Of a stretch of 64,000 bases of DNA, positions 35,352 through 43,849 are shown in pieces. Each line of letters begins with the position of its first letter. Within the stretch, counting starts at the first letter, position 1. The notes under the pieces were generated by a model that worked only from the letters and a program-made list of their open reading frames with translations, did no database searches and was not told where the DNA came from. This DNA comes from Paludibaculum fermentans (GTDB lineage Bacteria > Acidobacteriota > Terriglobia > Bryobacterales > Bryobacteraceae), in assembly GCF_015277775.1 (NCBI RefSeq), contig NZ_CP063849.1, forward strand, positions 2,728,001 to 2,792,000, written 5' to 3'. The translations under genes and the position numbers were made by a program.

Positions 35352-36500
35352 TCAAGGCCGGCGGGTCATGATTTCGTTCAACAGTCCGGGAATCTCGAAA
35401 ATGGCCCGGTTTTGGATGCGTTTCGCGTTGGCGCTCATCTCCTCCAGCCGGCCTCCGGTCAGCAGTTCGGAAGCGGCCTGGCCGATCGCATCGAAACTCT
35501 TCAGAACCAGTCCGAGCTTGTTCTCCCGCAGCCATTCGGCGTTGTAGCGCTCCTGCGGCAGGGTCCAGGCGTTGCGCACGGTGATGGCCGGTAACCCCAT
35601 GTGAACCGCCTCGCTCAGGCTGCCGGGCCCCGGCTTGCCGATGAAGAAATTGGACAGTTTCATCCAGCGGGGGATTTCGCTGGTAAATCCGACCACATGT
35701 TTCCTGATTCGGCTGGGCTGCGTTTCCAATTGCTTCTTCAACGACTCGTTGCGGCCCGCAATCAGGATCAACTGCAGGTTTTGGCCAGACTCGTCCAGGC
35801 GCCGCAGGATGTCCTTCATGACGCCGGTGCCGTACCCGCCGAACAATACCAGCCCCGTGGGTGTGGAGGGATCCAGGCCGGCGGCGGTTCGCTCGGCTGC
35901 GACATCCACGTCCAGGGGCTGGTAGAAGCGCGGATGGAGGATCATGCCCGACGTCTGAAAGACCCGGTTCTTGGGGTGCCCCATGTCGAGCGCCTGGCGG
36001 TAAGCGCGGTCGCTGCCGCAGATGAAGTACTGGTCCTGCTTCTCCATCCAAAAGGCGGGGGGAAAGTCGGCGATGTCGGTCAGGATGGTGATGTAGGGGG
36101 TCCCGGGCAGCGCCTTCTGCAAGCCTTCGTAGATGGCCCGGTTGAAGTTGGGCACGACGCTGACTACGCCATCCGGGGCGGCTGCTTTCGAGCGAAACTG
36201 CCACCACTCCCACATCAGCTTCACTTCGGTGCCGTGATAGAGGCGGATGACACCCTGCATGAAGCGCAGGCCCTGCTCGGAGCCCAGGGTCCAGCCGCGG
36301 CGGAGCATCAGGTTGTAGATCTCCTGCAGGTCGATGCGCAGGACCTTCTTGAACACGTCGGCCGGCGCCAGAATATCCTGCAGGTGCACCAGGCGCGGTT
36401 CCCAGGGCAGTTGTTCCTGCTCCATCGCCAGCTTGAGCGCGGTCGCGGCGGCACGGTGCCCGCCCCCGGCATCAAAGAAGAGAAAATCGAGGATCGGCAT
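35352..36500 (-). CDS. MGDG-synthase/MurG-like glycosyltransferase
   Basis: This 382-residue glycosyltransferase of the GT28-type B fold has an N-terminal MGDG-synthase-like domain (LDFLFFDAGGGHRAAATALK). The C-terminal nucleotide-sugar domain contains GLVLFGGYGTGVMKDILRRL, VVGFTSEIPRWM and the donor site FFIGKPGPGSLSEAVHMGLP. The family transfers galactose or glucose to diacylglycerol, so a glycolipid role at the inner membrane is likely. ATG 36500 begins the first strand. It follows the receiver-PP2C gene by 44 nt in one operon. The donor and acceptor are unproven. Confidence 0.9.
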   Translation of the reverse strand: MPILDFLFFDAGGGHRAAATALKLAMEQEQLPWEPRLVHLQDILAPADVFKKVLRIDLQEIYNLMLRRGWTLGSEQGLRFMQGVIRLYHGTEVKLMWEWWQFRSKAAAPDGVVSVVPNFNRAIYEGLQKALPGTPYITILTDIADFPPAFWMEKQDQYFICGSDRAYRQALDMGHPKNRVFQTSGMILHPRFYQPLDVDVAAERTAAGLDPSTPTGLVLFGGYGTGVMKDILRRLDESGQNLQLILIAGRNESLKKQLETQPSRIRKHVVGFTSEIPRWMKLSNFFIGKPGPGSLSEAVHMGLPAITVRNAWTLPQERYNAEWLRENKLGLVLKSFDAIGQAASELLTGGRLEEMSANAKRIQNRAIFEIPGLLNEIMTRRP

Positions 36501-36544
36501 GCGCTGATGTGGAGAATAGCAAATGGCCCCAGCGCAACGCCGGA

Positions 36545-37645
36545 CTAGACCGCCCGAGCGAGTACGAGGGTCATGTCGTCGAACTGATCGCCCGGCGAAA
36601 GCGCGGCGATGTGGGCCGTCAGTTGTTCCGGAGAAAGCCCAGGGTTCAGACGGACGATATCCGCGAAGCCCAGGTCGCCCAGATCGTCCACATCGGGTCC
36701 ACGGGCGTCGGTTACGCCGTCGGAGTAGATGATCAGTCGGTCGCCCGGCGCCAGGACGGTCTCTCCCACCTCGGGCAGGAACACGTCGAGCAGGCCGATT
36801 ACCGGAGCCGTGGCCTTCAGCCACTCTACTTCGCCCGACGCCCGCATGAGCAGCGGCGGGTTGTGGCCGCAGTTGGCGTAGCGCAGCGTCCGGCTGGCGT
36901 CCTCATAGTCGCTGAAGAAGAGAGTCGCGAAGCGCTCGGGCGGGGTGGATTCCAGGAACTGCAGGTTCAGGGTCCGTAGCAGGAGGGGCAGATTCCGGGT
37001 GGCCTGCCACGCCAGGCTGCGCAGCGCCGCCTGCAGATTCGACATGAGCAGGGCGGCGGCGATGCCTTTCCCGGAGATGTCGGCCAGCAGGAGGCCCACG
37101 CGGCCAGGGGCCAGCTCTAGAAAGTCGAAGTAATCGCCGCCGACGGCGCCGGCCTGGCGGCAATGGCCGTCGTATTCGAGGGTTTTCAGCGGCGGACGGC
37201 GCTGCGGCAGCAGTTGCGCCTGCACCTGCCGGGCGAGGTCCAGATCGTGCGCCACGCGGCTGGCCGGCTGCGGAGCCACCACCAGGTGCCGCCGTAAAGT
37301 GCTGAGCAGCTTGTCGTTATCCCAGGGCTTCATGACGAAATCGGCGGCTCCGCGGCGCATGGCCTCCACCGCCAGTTCGACGCTGCCCCAGGCGGTCATC
37401 ACGATCACCGGAGCCCGCAAGCCCAATTGTTGAAGCTGGGCGAGCGTGTTGAGGCCCTCCTCCCCTGAAGTGGTATCCCTAGTGTAATTAAGGTCCATTA
37501 ATACTAAATCAGGGGAGGAATCCCGGACAGCATTCAAAATGGCTGCCGGATGGTCTGCCGTTTGAATGGTAAACCCCTCTGCTTTCAACAGGAAACGTAA
37601 GGCCAACAGGACGTCCGGCTGATCGTCGGCGACCAGAATCCGCAT
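36545..37645 (-). CDS. Receiver-domain PP2C (RsbU/SpoIIE-type) phosphatase
   Basis: This is a two-component output protein of 366 residues. The receiver domain (1-125) has the acidic pair ADDQP and the phospho-acceptor Asp51 in LVLMDLNYTR. It has the switch Thr in VMTAWGS and the Lys in FVMKPWDN. Its alpha3-beta4 loop is extended (DTTSGEEG), as in one NtrC-like class. A PP2C/SpoIIE domain follows (about 150-366) with GAVGGDYFDFL, LLADISGKGIAAALL, LIIYSDGVTDARG and DDMTLVLARA intact. It probably dephosphorylates an anti-anti-sigma (STAS) protein, but no such gene is nearby. It opens the operon of five minus-strand genes. Confidence 0.93.
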   Translation of the reverse strand: MRILVADDQPDVLLALRFLLKAEGFTIQTADHPAAILNAVRDSSPDLVLMDLNYTRDTTSGEEGLNTLAQLQQLGLRAPVIVMTAWGSVELAVEAMRRGAADFVMKPWDNDKLLSTLRRHLVVAPQPASRVAHDLDLARQVQAQLLPQRRPPLKTLEYDGHCRQAGAVGGDYFDFLELAPGRVGLLLADISGKGIAAALLMSNLQAALRSLAWQATRNLPLLLRTLNLQFLESTPPERFATLFFSDYEDASRTLRYANCGHNPPLLMRASGEVEWLKATAPVIGLLDVFLPEVGETVLAPGDRLIIYSDGVTDARGPDVDDLGDLGFADIVRLNPGLSPEQLTAHIAALSPGDQFDDMTLVLARAV

Positions 37646-37797
37646 GAGTGCTCCTCTGCTACTTCCTGATGTAGGATTGCACGCCTCCGGCCACTCGCGC
37701 TATCGGTGCAAGTAATGATTAATCAATCACATGGGGGTAAGGGGAAGATGCTGCCTGGTGGTGGTAAACGGGCACTTGCGTCCGATTCCGGACACTT

Positions 37798-37838
37798 CGA
37801 TAGGCCCCCTGAAATTAGTGGCGCCCGGTAGCCTATCG
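37798..37838. repeat. Inverted repeat in the leader of the Lys-rich peptide gene
   Basis: CGATAGGC (37798-37805) and GCCTATCG (37831-37838) form a perfect 8-bp stem around 25 nt. It lies about 90 bp before the small secreted peptide gene, in a stretch with further G-rich hairpin potential. It could be a leader fold or an operator. Confidence 0.4.
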
Positions 37839-37924
37839 GGGGGAGTGGTCAGCGGGTTCATAAGGCGCATGATGCTAAGTGAAGGGTGGGTGCAGCCCCC
37901 CGGATCCAAATAAGGAGACTCTGA

Positions 37925-38080
37925 ATGAAGAAATTTTTCGCGACTCTGACCCTGGCGGCCTTCGCCCTGACCACGACGGTTGTCCTGGCGCAGGACGCCA
38001 AGAAGGACGACACCAAGACCGAGAAGAAGGAAAAGAAGGCCAAGAAGAAGAAGGAAGAGAAGAAGGACGAGAAGAAGTAG
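37925..38080 (+). CDS. 51-residue secreted Lys/Glu-rich protein
   Basis: The ATG at 37925 has a textbook AAGGAG ribosome site 7 nt upstream (37912-37917). The product has a signal peptide (MKKFFATLTLAAFALTTTVV then LAQ, cleavage about residue 23). The mature chain of about 28 residues is made almost only of Lys, Glu and Asp (DAKKDDTKTEKKEKKAKKKK, then EEKKDEKK). It is secreted to the periplasm or beyond. No homologue with a known role is recognised; a polyampholyte with charge-mediated binding is a guess. A hairpin terminator follows. Confidence 0.8.
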   Translation: MKKFFATLTLAAFALTTTVVLAQDAKKDDTKTEKKEKKAKKKKEEKKDEKK

Positions 38081-38114
38081 TTTTTCTTCCACCTGCTCCT
38101 CTGGAGTTGGCCAA

Positions 38115-38157
38115 GCGCCCGTTCGGCCCCCGCGCCGGACGGGCGCCGCTGTTTTCC
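38115..38157 (+). terminator. Terminator-like hairpin after the Lys-rich peptide gene
   Basis: GCGCCCGTTCGG (38115-38126) pairs with CCGGACGGGCGC (38135-38146) apart from one G-U, around 8 nt. It is followed by a short T-run (GTTTTCC, 38151-38157). It stands 35 nt past the stop codon. Confidence 0.5.
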
Positions 38158-38245
38158 GGCCTGTTCGCCCGCCCTACCCGCTACAATTGACGAACCATTT
38201 GTCGATTCTTCACGCGGCTGTCATCCCCCAAAGAGATAAAGAAGC

Positions 38246-38797
38246 ATGAGCACGCTCGCCCATGATTTCCTGAGCTGGGTCGAGGCCACGGATCACGGCC
38301 TGATGCGGCGGGTGCATCGTTGGCGCGCCCCGCGCTGGATCCGCCTGTGGATGGTCTGTGCGACGCGCGGGGGCGACGGCTGGCTGTGGTACGCGTTGGG
38401 GCTGCTGTTGCCCATCTTTGGCGGCGCGGAAGGCCGGTGGGCGGTGCTGGAGGCGGCACTCGCCTGTTGGACCGGCATCGGGCTCTTCCTTTATCTGAAG
38501 CGGGCCACCGGCCGGCGCAGACCCTGCGCGCTGGAACCCCACTGCTGGTCGACGCTGTTGCCGCCGGATCAGTTCAGCTTCCCTTCGGGCCACACGATCA
38601 CGGCGTTCGCAGTGATCCTGCCCATCATCGGCCACTTCCCGGAGGCTCGCTTCGCGCTGCAGTTCTGCGCTGTGTCGATCGCGGTGTCGCGGATTGTGCT
38701 GGGTATGCACTTCCTCAGCGACGTGATCGCCGGGGCGCTGATTGGCACGGCTTTGGGCCTGGGCTTCCACGCGGCCGGACTCGCCCTGGGCGCCTGA
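38246..38797 (+). CDS. PAP2-family membrane phosphatase
   Basis: This 183-residue integral membrane phosphatase has the three PAP2 motifs: KRATGRRRP, FPSGHT and SRIVLGMHFLSD, which form the active site on the periplasmic face. Hydrophobic segments are near residues 45-60, 68-84, 115-135 and 140-178. Family members dephosphorylate lipid phosphates such as undecaprenyl pyrophosphate or phosphatidic acid. It is monocistronic with an AAAGAG-type ribosome site. The precise substrate is uncertain. Confidence 0.92.
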   Translation: MSTLAHDFLSWVEATDHGLMRRVHRWRAPRWIRLWMVCATRGGDGWLWYALGLLLPIFGGAEGRWAVLEAALACWTGIGLFLYLKRATGRRRPCALEPHCWSTLLPPDQFSFPSGHTITAFAVILPIIGHFPEARFALQFCAVSIAVSRIVLGMHFLSDVIAGALIGTALGLGFHAAGLALGA

Positions 38798-39071
38798 AGG
38801 TCACTTTTCTTCCACCTGCCCCCATCTTCCGGCCCGGCATCCTGAGTTTCGGACGTCAATCTCAGGTTTGAGCCCGCGCCGTCCACCCCGCCTCTTCCCC
38901 CCATCACAAGCTGGATCAAGGAGTTGCCCTCAAACTGGTATACTGGAGGACAAGTGCCGTTTCCAGATTACACACCTGGTGTTTCCAGTTGACCCAAATT
39001 GCCCTAATGAGATAGAGTCAATTGTTCGATAGTCATGTAAGCGCAATATTCCAGTTCGTGACCAGGTCGGA

Positions 39072-40736
39072 ATGAAACTAAGCAATCATCTCCTTCGAAC
39101 CTCGCTGGCCTGCCTGGCCACACTGATCCCCGCCTCTGGGCAAACACCTGCACGATTAGGACCACATACCAACGGCTTGTGGCCCGCCGGCTTCATGGCA
39201 GCCGCCAAGGCGGAGGAACCCGCTGAACCTGCGTCCAATCCCTATGTGAATCTCAAGCAGCCGGCGTTACTGCTGCCCAAGGAGATTTCCGCGGATAGCC
39301 TGACGCCGTCCCAGAAGGCCGTGCGCGACTCCGACAAGCACTTCCAATACGGTAAGTTCTACATCCAGGAAGGCAAGCTCGACGAAGCCCGCAAGGAATT
39401 CAACCTGGCTATCGACACGCTGCTGGATGTGCCCGAGTCCGCGCCGGATCGCTCGGTCGCCGAAAAGAAGTCCGAGGAGCTGATCCGGCTGATCCACCGC
39501 TACGACATCGAGTCGCTGGGCAGTGGAGAGTCGCCGGAAAGCCCGGTATTTGTGCAGTCCAACCTGCCGGAGATCCTCGACCGCACCTTCCCCATCGACC
39601 CCCGCCTGAAAGACCGCACTCTCGCCCAGGTCGCCGCCGCCTCTTCCGAACTCCCCCTTACGGTAAATGACGCCGTCCTCAGCTACATCAACTACTTCAC
39701 AAGCGAGCGTGGGCGCCGGGTGATGATCTACGGCTGGAAGCACGCGGGCCGGTACAAGCCGATGATCTCGCGGATCCTGGACGAAGAAGGCGTGCCGCAG
39801 GAATTGATCAGCCTGGCGCAAGCGGAATCCGGGTTTGTGCCGCGCGCGGTCAGCCGCGCCGCCGCCGCCGGGATGTGGCAGTTTGTGCGCAGCCGGGGCA
39901 TGGAATACGGCCTGAATGCCTCCGCGCTTCACGACGACCGCCTGGATCCTGAAAAAGCGACGCGCGCCGCCGCCAAGCATCTGCGTGACCTGTACTCCCA
40001 GTTGGGGGATTGGTATCTGGCGATGGCCGCCTACAACTGCGGTCCCTTCTGTGTGGAGCGCGCGGTGCAGCGCACCGGGTTTGCCGATTTCTGGGAACTG
40101 CGTTCACGCAGCGCCCTGCCCCGCGAGACGATGAATTACGTGCCGGCCATTCTGGCCATGGCCATCATCAGCAAGAATCCCGAGGCGTACGGCATCACGC
40201 CCGAGACACCTGAGCGTGCGATGGAATACGACACGGTGCAGACCACCTGCCCGACCAGCCTGGCGCTCGTCGCCGATGCGGCTGACTTGCCCGTGGCCGA
40301 GATCCGCGATCTCAACCCTTCCCTGCTCCGCAACCTCGCCCCAGCCAACTACGAAGTGCGCGTGCCCAAGGCCAAAGGCAGCGTGGTTCTGGCTGCTCTC
40401 GAGTCGGTTCCGGAACCGAAAAGAGACTCGTGGCGGCTGCACCGCGTGGCAGAAGGCGAGACGCTGACCGCGATTGCCCGCCGTTATTCGACTGCCGCGG
40501 GTTCGATCATTGCGGCGAATGCGCGGCTGGATTCTTCTTTCTTTGATGCCCCGGAAAGCGGCGAAATGCTGCTGATCCCGGCCTCCGTGCAAGTGCAGCC
40601 CGTGAAGCGCGCCGTGCCCTCAAAGGCCCGTGCGACAGCCCATCGGGGCTATGCGACCACCGCGACACGCATTCATCCGGCGTCCACAAAACGCGTCGCT
40701 GTCGTGTCGAAGACGCACAAGCCCATTAGCCGCTAA
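39072..40736 (+). CDS. Membrane-bound lytic transglycosylase with LysM (MltD-like)
   Basis: This cell-wall enzyme cleaves peptidoglycan glycan strands. The 554-residue protein has a signal peptide (1-24), a low-complexity region with a helical repeat, then an SLT domain (about 235-380). That domain carries SLAQAESGFVPRAVSRAAAA with the catalytic Glu, GMWQF and the late MAAYNCGP and NYVPAILAM. A LysM domain lies near 455-500 (HRVAEGETLTAIARRYSTAA) and binds peptidoglycan. The tail is basic. The ribosome site is GGTCGGA. MltD proteins usually have two or more LysM repeats; only one is clear here. Confidence 0.93.
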   Translation: MKLSNHLLRTSLACLATLIPASGQTPARLGPHTNGLWPAGFMAAAKAEEPAEPASNPYVNLKQPALLLPKEISADSLTPSQKAVRDSDKHFQYGKFYIQEGKLDEARKEFNLAIDTLLDVPESAPDRSVAEKKSEELIRLIHRYDIESLGSGESPESPVFVQSNLPEILDRTFPIDPRLKDRTLAQVAAASSELPLTVNDAVLSYINYFTSERGRRVMIYGWKHAGRYKPMISRILDEEGVPQELISLAQAESGFVPRAVSRAAAAGMWQFVRSRGMEYGLNASALHDDRLDPEKATRAAAKHLRDLYSQLGDWYLAMAAYNCGPFCVERAVQRTGFADFWELRSRSALPRETMNYVPAILAMAIISKNPEAYGITPETPERAMEYDTVQTTCPTSLALVADAADLPVAEIRDLNPSLLRNLAPANYEVRVPKAKGSVVLAALESVPEPKRDSWRLHRVAEGETLTAIARRYSTAAGSIIAANARLDSSFFDAPESGEMLLIPASVQVQPVKRAVPSKARATAHRGYATTATRIHPASTKRVAVVSKTHKPISR

Positions 40737-40782
40737 GCCTTGCGGCGGGACACCTGATCCGGCTCTTCAGACACCCCCCCTG

Positions 40783-40810
40783 TTGCGAAAGCTAAAAAAC
40801 AAGTTATCCT
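40783..40810 (+). promoter_or_regulatory. Promoter candidate for the H1-like gene
   Basis: TTGCGA (40783-40788) and TATCCT (40805-40810) are 16 bp apart in an A-rich spacer. Transcription would begin about 30 nt before the start codon at 40847. An AGGAGG ribosome site lies at 40830. Confidence 0.4.
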
Positions 40811-40846
40811 AATTATGATTCGGCCAAGCAGGAGGCTTGATCGACC

Positions 40847-41584
40847 ATGCCGCAAAGGGATACTCGTCTCTTCGACTCGTTCGACGAGGATGACACAGAT
40901 TTCGACACCGCATTCCACGACGATGCGGTAGGCGAAGTGCGCAGCAATACCGCTTTCGACGATAACGATTTAGAAGAGGAAAAGCCTGCACTGAGGCGTG
41001 CGCCTGCTGCACCAGTCCGGCCGGCCGCGATCGTGCCGGCAGTGCCAGTTGCGCCGCCCGCTCCGCGCCCCGTTGATCCGGTTCCGGTTCCGCAGCCCAC
41101 GGTGCGCCGCAAGCCAGCGCCCCCCGCCAAGCCGGCGGCCGTTGAAGCTCCCGCGAAGCCGGTGGAACCGGCAGCCCCGGCCCCCAAGGTGACCGTGCCG
41201 GCAGCCAAACCTGCCGCGGCGACGGCCGAAGCCAAACGGCCCGCGCTGAAGAAGGCATCCTCTGTAGAAGTTCCCGTCCAAAAGGTTGGGAACGCGTCCG
41301 GAAAGCCGGCCGCGAAAACAACGGCGCAACCCGCCGTCCGAAAGGTGACTAAGAAAACAGTGAAAACAGCAACGAAGAAAGCCGCGCCCGCCAAGAAGGC
41401 TGCCGCGCCCGTGAAGAAGGTCGCTGCGCCCGCCAAGAAGGCTGCCGCACCGGCGAAGAAGGCTGCCGCGCCCGCCAAGAAGGCTGCCGCGCCCGTGAAG
41501 AAGGTCGCTGCTCCTGCCAAGAAGGCTGCCGCGCCCGCCAAGAAGGCCGCTGCCCCCAAGAAGGCTGCTGCCAAGAAGAAGTAG
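40847..41584 (+). CDS. Histone H1-like Lys/Ala/Pro-rich protein with acidic head
   Basis: This 245-residue disordered protein begins with an acidic head (about 1-45, LFDSFDEDDTDFDTAFHDD). A Pro/Ala-rich linker (about 48-130) follows, then a strongly basic tail (from about 165) built from repeats of KKAAAPAKK and KKVAAPAKK. Such tails are like AlgP and eukaryotic linker histone H1 and bind nucleic acid. It has its own promoter and a good AGGAGG site. No DNA-binding fold other than the tail is seen. It could compact the chromosome or be regulatory. Confidence 0.85.
   Translation: MPQRDTRLFDSFDEDDTDFDTAFHDDAVGEVRSNTAFDDNDLEEEKPALRRAPAAPVRPAAIVPAVPVAPPAPRPVDPVPVPQPTVRRKPAPPAKPAAVEAPAKPVEPAAPAPKVTVPAAKPAAATAEAKRPALKKASSVEVPVQKVGNASGKPAAKTTAQPAVRKVTKKTVKTATKKAAPAKKAAAPVKKVAAPAKKAAAPAKKAAAPAKKAAAPVKKVAAPAKKAAAPAKKAAAPKKAAAKKK
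41385..41576 (+). repeat. In-frame repeats encoding the KKAAAPA/VKK tail
   Basis: Nearly identical units of about 21 nt (GCCAAGAAGGCTGCCGCGCC and variants) are repeated head to tail inside the H1-like gene. They make the basic tail and are a likely site of length change by slippage. Confidence 0.8.
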
Positions 41585-41721
41585 GCTCCGGATGCCGTCA
41601 AAGAACGGCACGAGAGAACCTGGATCGCCTTCTGGGCGATCTGACCGAAACCAATTCAGCCCGTGCTGATGTTCAATGGGGCGCCGCCGGATGGGGCGCC
41701 CTGATCTCTTTTAGGGACCTG

Positions 41722-41940
41722 TTAGCTCTCCTTCTTGACCACCGTCCGGCACCGCTCAAACAGCTCCAGCAGCGCTTCGGCATGCTCTTCCGGCGTGCGG
41801 GCGCCTTTGCCGGTGAATCCCACTGCCTGAGATCCCTTGCCATAGCCTGTTGCGGTGGCAATGAACTTCATCAGATCCAGCGCGATTTCATCGCCCCCTT
41901 TGCCGCTTTGGGTCTCGGGCGTTTTGGACTTCTCTTCCAT
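41722..41940 (-). CDS. Small hypothetical protein (72 residues)
   Basis: This acidic/basic-mixed soluble protein contains DEIALDLMKFIATATGYGKG and a helix HAEALLELFERCRTVVKKE. No domain is recognised, and there is no signal or membrane segment. It is convergent with the H1-like gene and divergent from the HipA-like kinase gene. Codon use is gene-like. Confidence 0.7.
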   Translation of the reverse strand: MEEKSKTPETQSGKGGDEIALDLMKFIATATGYGKGSQAVGFTGKGARTPEEHAEALLELFERCRTVVKKES

Positions 41941-42025
41941 GGTCTCGGTTGCTCCTGATAAAAATCGGCTGCCCGCGCCTTGAGCGGGTGCCGGAAACTC
42001 ACTAAACGATTATCCTAGATTGCAG

Positions 42026-42859
42026 ATGCCGGTGAACGCTACGCGGCTGGAACGCCGCATGCGTGGCGGCGCACAGGCCCAACTGCTTGCCTGTGACGAT
42101 GGCCGTCACTATGTCACCAAATTCCTGGAGAATCCCCAGCACCGCCGGATCCTGGTGAATGAATGGGTCGCGGCCGTATTTCTCCGCCACCTGCAGATTG
42201 CGGCGCCCGAGGTGCGTGTGGTCAACCTGCCGCAGCCGCTGCTGTCCGCCGAACCGGACATCTGCCTTCAAATGGGCAACAGCCGCCGGCCCGTCTCCGC
42301 CGGGTGGCACTTCGGCTCGCAGTTTCCCGGCAATCCGGCCAGCGACGCCGTCTATGACTACCTGCCCGATTCCCTGCTGACCAGCGTGTTCAACCTGCGC
42401 CAGTTCCTGGGCGCGCTGGTGTTCGACAAATGGACCTCCAACTCCGACTCGCGGCAGGCCATCTTCTTCCGCCGCCGCATTCGAGACTGGCTGGATGAGC
42501 CCAGCGCGCCAGCCCTGCAGAAGGGGTTTATCGCCCAGATGGTGGACCACGGCTACATTTTCGACGGCCCGCAATGGGAATTCCACGATTCGCCGATTCA
42601 AGGCCTGTATTTCCGGCCCATCGTCTACGCCTCCGTGCGGAGCCTGGACGACTTCCAGCCCTGGCTCGACCGGGCTCGATTCTGTCCCGAGAACCTGTGC
42701 GACGAGGTGCTGCGGCAGATGCCTCAATCGTGGCTGGAGGGCGATTCCGAGTTGCTGGAAGTGCTGCTGGACCGGCTGATGAAACGCCGCGGCCGCATCG
42801 AGGATCTGCTGGTCGCCACCACGCGGGCGAAAGCTCACTATTTCCCCCTCTGGCGATAG
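42026..42859 (+). CDS. HipA-like kinase-family protein
   Basis: This 277-residue protein has the short HipA-like (HipA_2) kinase layout. The N-terminal part contains HYVTKFLENPQHRRILVNEW, with a Lys in the ATP site. The loop DKWTSNSDSRQAIFFRR follows, with the catalytic Asp and Asn of the fold. HipA kinases of persistence modules phosphorylate tRNA synthetases; the short family has no such proof. No HipB-type antitoxin gene is adjacent; the divergent 72-residue gene is not HTH-like. TTG at 42020 is an alternative start. Confidence 0.8.
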   Translation: MPVNATRLERRMRGGAQAQLLACDDGRHYVTKFLENPQHRRILVNEWVAAVFLRHLQIAAPEVRVVNLPQPLLSAEPDICLQMGNSRRPVSAGWHFGSQFPGNPASDAVYDYLPDSLLTSVFNLRQFLGALVFDKWTSNSDSRQAIFFRRRIRDWLDEPSAPALQKGFIAQMVDHGYIFDGPQWEFHDSPIQGLYFRPIVYASVRSLDDFQPWLDRARFCPENLCDEVLRQMPQSWLEGDSELLEVLLDRLMKRRGRIEDLLVATTRAKAHYFPLWR

Positions 42860-42894
42860 TCCAGCCAGCCTCGCCCTTCGAGTAAACTGGTGAG

Positions 42895-43770
42895 GTGATC
42901 CGCCCCCAACTCCTCCACAACGGTCAGATCCGCCCTTCCGACGAACTCATTCTCAATCCAGGCCAGGTGGGCCTGCTTTCGGGCTGGGGCATTTTTTCTA
43001 CGGTCAAAGTAGTGGAAGGAGTGCTCTTTGAGTTCCAACGACACTGGGCCCGGTTGAACCGGGATGCCGACCTTTTGCGGGTGCCTTTCCCGTGGTCCGC
43101 GGCTGAACTCGAAGAGATGCTGCTGCGGTTGGTGGAGGCGAATCAGGACTTCAACGCCACTATGCGGATCGCGGTGGTGCGGAATACCGGCACCATGTGG
43201 TCCGGCTCCATCACCGAGCCCGAGTTCGATCTCATCGCCTTCACGGCCGCTCGCAGCAACTGGGGCGGCACCTGCAAGCTCGGCATTGTCCCCAATGCGC
43301 GTCACGCGGCGTGCGTCTTCACCGGAACGAAGACCACCTCGTGGGCGAACAACCTGGTCTGGTATGAAGAGGCGCACCGGCGGGGCCAGGATGAAGTAGT
43401 CCTTCTCAACGAGCGAGGCGAGGTTTGCGAATGCACTTCCGCCAACATCTTCGTCTGTTTTGGCGACACCGCCGTGACCCCGCCGCTGTCATCCGGCTGC
43501 CTGCCAGGCATCACGCGCCAGATTCTTGTGGAAAAAATCCAGATTCCTGGTATTCAGATCATCGAGAAGGAAATATCTTTGGATGACTTGGAGCGAGGTG
43601 ATGGTATATTCATAACGTCCAGTACCCGAGATCTTCTGCCGGTATCCGAAGTAGAAGGCCTCTCAGTTCAGACCAGCGACCGAGTTCGGCAGGCACTGGC
43701 TGCGGAATTTGCTAGGTACGAAAGAGACTATGTCGCACAGGCTGTTCGTAGGGCCACCGTTCGAGCGTAG
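42895..43770 (+). CDS. Class IV PLP-dependent aminotransferase
   Basis: This 291-residue enzyme belongs to the branched-chain / D-amino acid / aminodeoxychorismate-lyase fold. It has GLLSGWGIFSTVKV, the catalytic Lys in GTKTTSWANNLVWYEEA, DEVVLLNERGEVCECTSANI and the PLP phosphate site SGCLPGITRQ. The family cannot be separated without a search; a branched-chain or aminodeoxychorismate role is most common. The GTG start is 35 nt after the HipA-like gene. The product has no signal peptide and acts in the cytoplasm. Confidence 0.9.
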   Translation: MIRPQLLHNGQIRPSDELILNPGQVGLLSGWGIFSTVKVVEGVLFEFQRHWARLNRDADLLRVPFPWSAAELEEMLLRLVEANQDFNATMRIAVVRNTGTMWSGSITEPEFDLIAFTAARSNWGGTCKLGIVPNARHAACVFTGTKTTSWANNLVWYEEAHRRGQDEVVLLNERGEVCECTSANIFVCFGDTAVTPPLSSGCLPGITRQILVEKIQIPGIQIIEKEISLDDLERGDGIFITSSTRDLLPVSEVEGLSVQTSDRVRQALAAEFARYERDYVAQAVRRATVRA

Positions 43771-43849
43771 GCCATTGAGAGTACTAAAGATAGCCACAAT
43801 CGGCAGATCTGGGATATACTGCTATTGACCCTTACGGAGGAGGGTTGAA

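Noticed and set aside
35601-36548. 315-codon plus frame opposite the glycosyltransferase
   Set aside because: Antisense shadow; the minus frame has the GT28 motifs.
43775-43820. Promoter (TTGAGA and TATACT) for the zinc-ribbon gene
   Set aside because: The two hexamers are 34 bp apart, twice the usual spacing.
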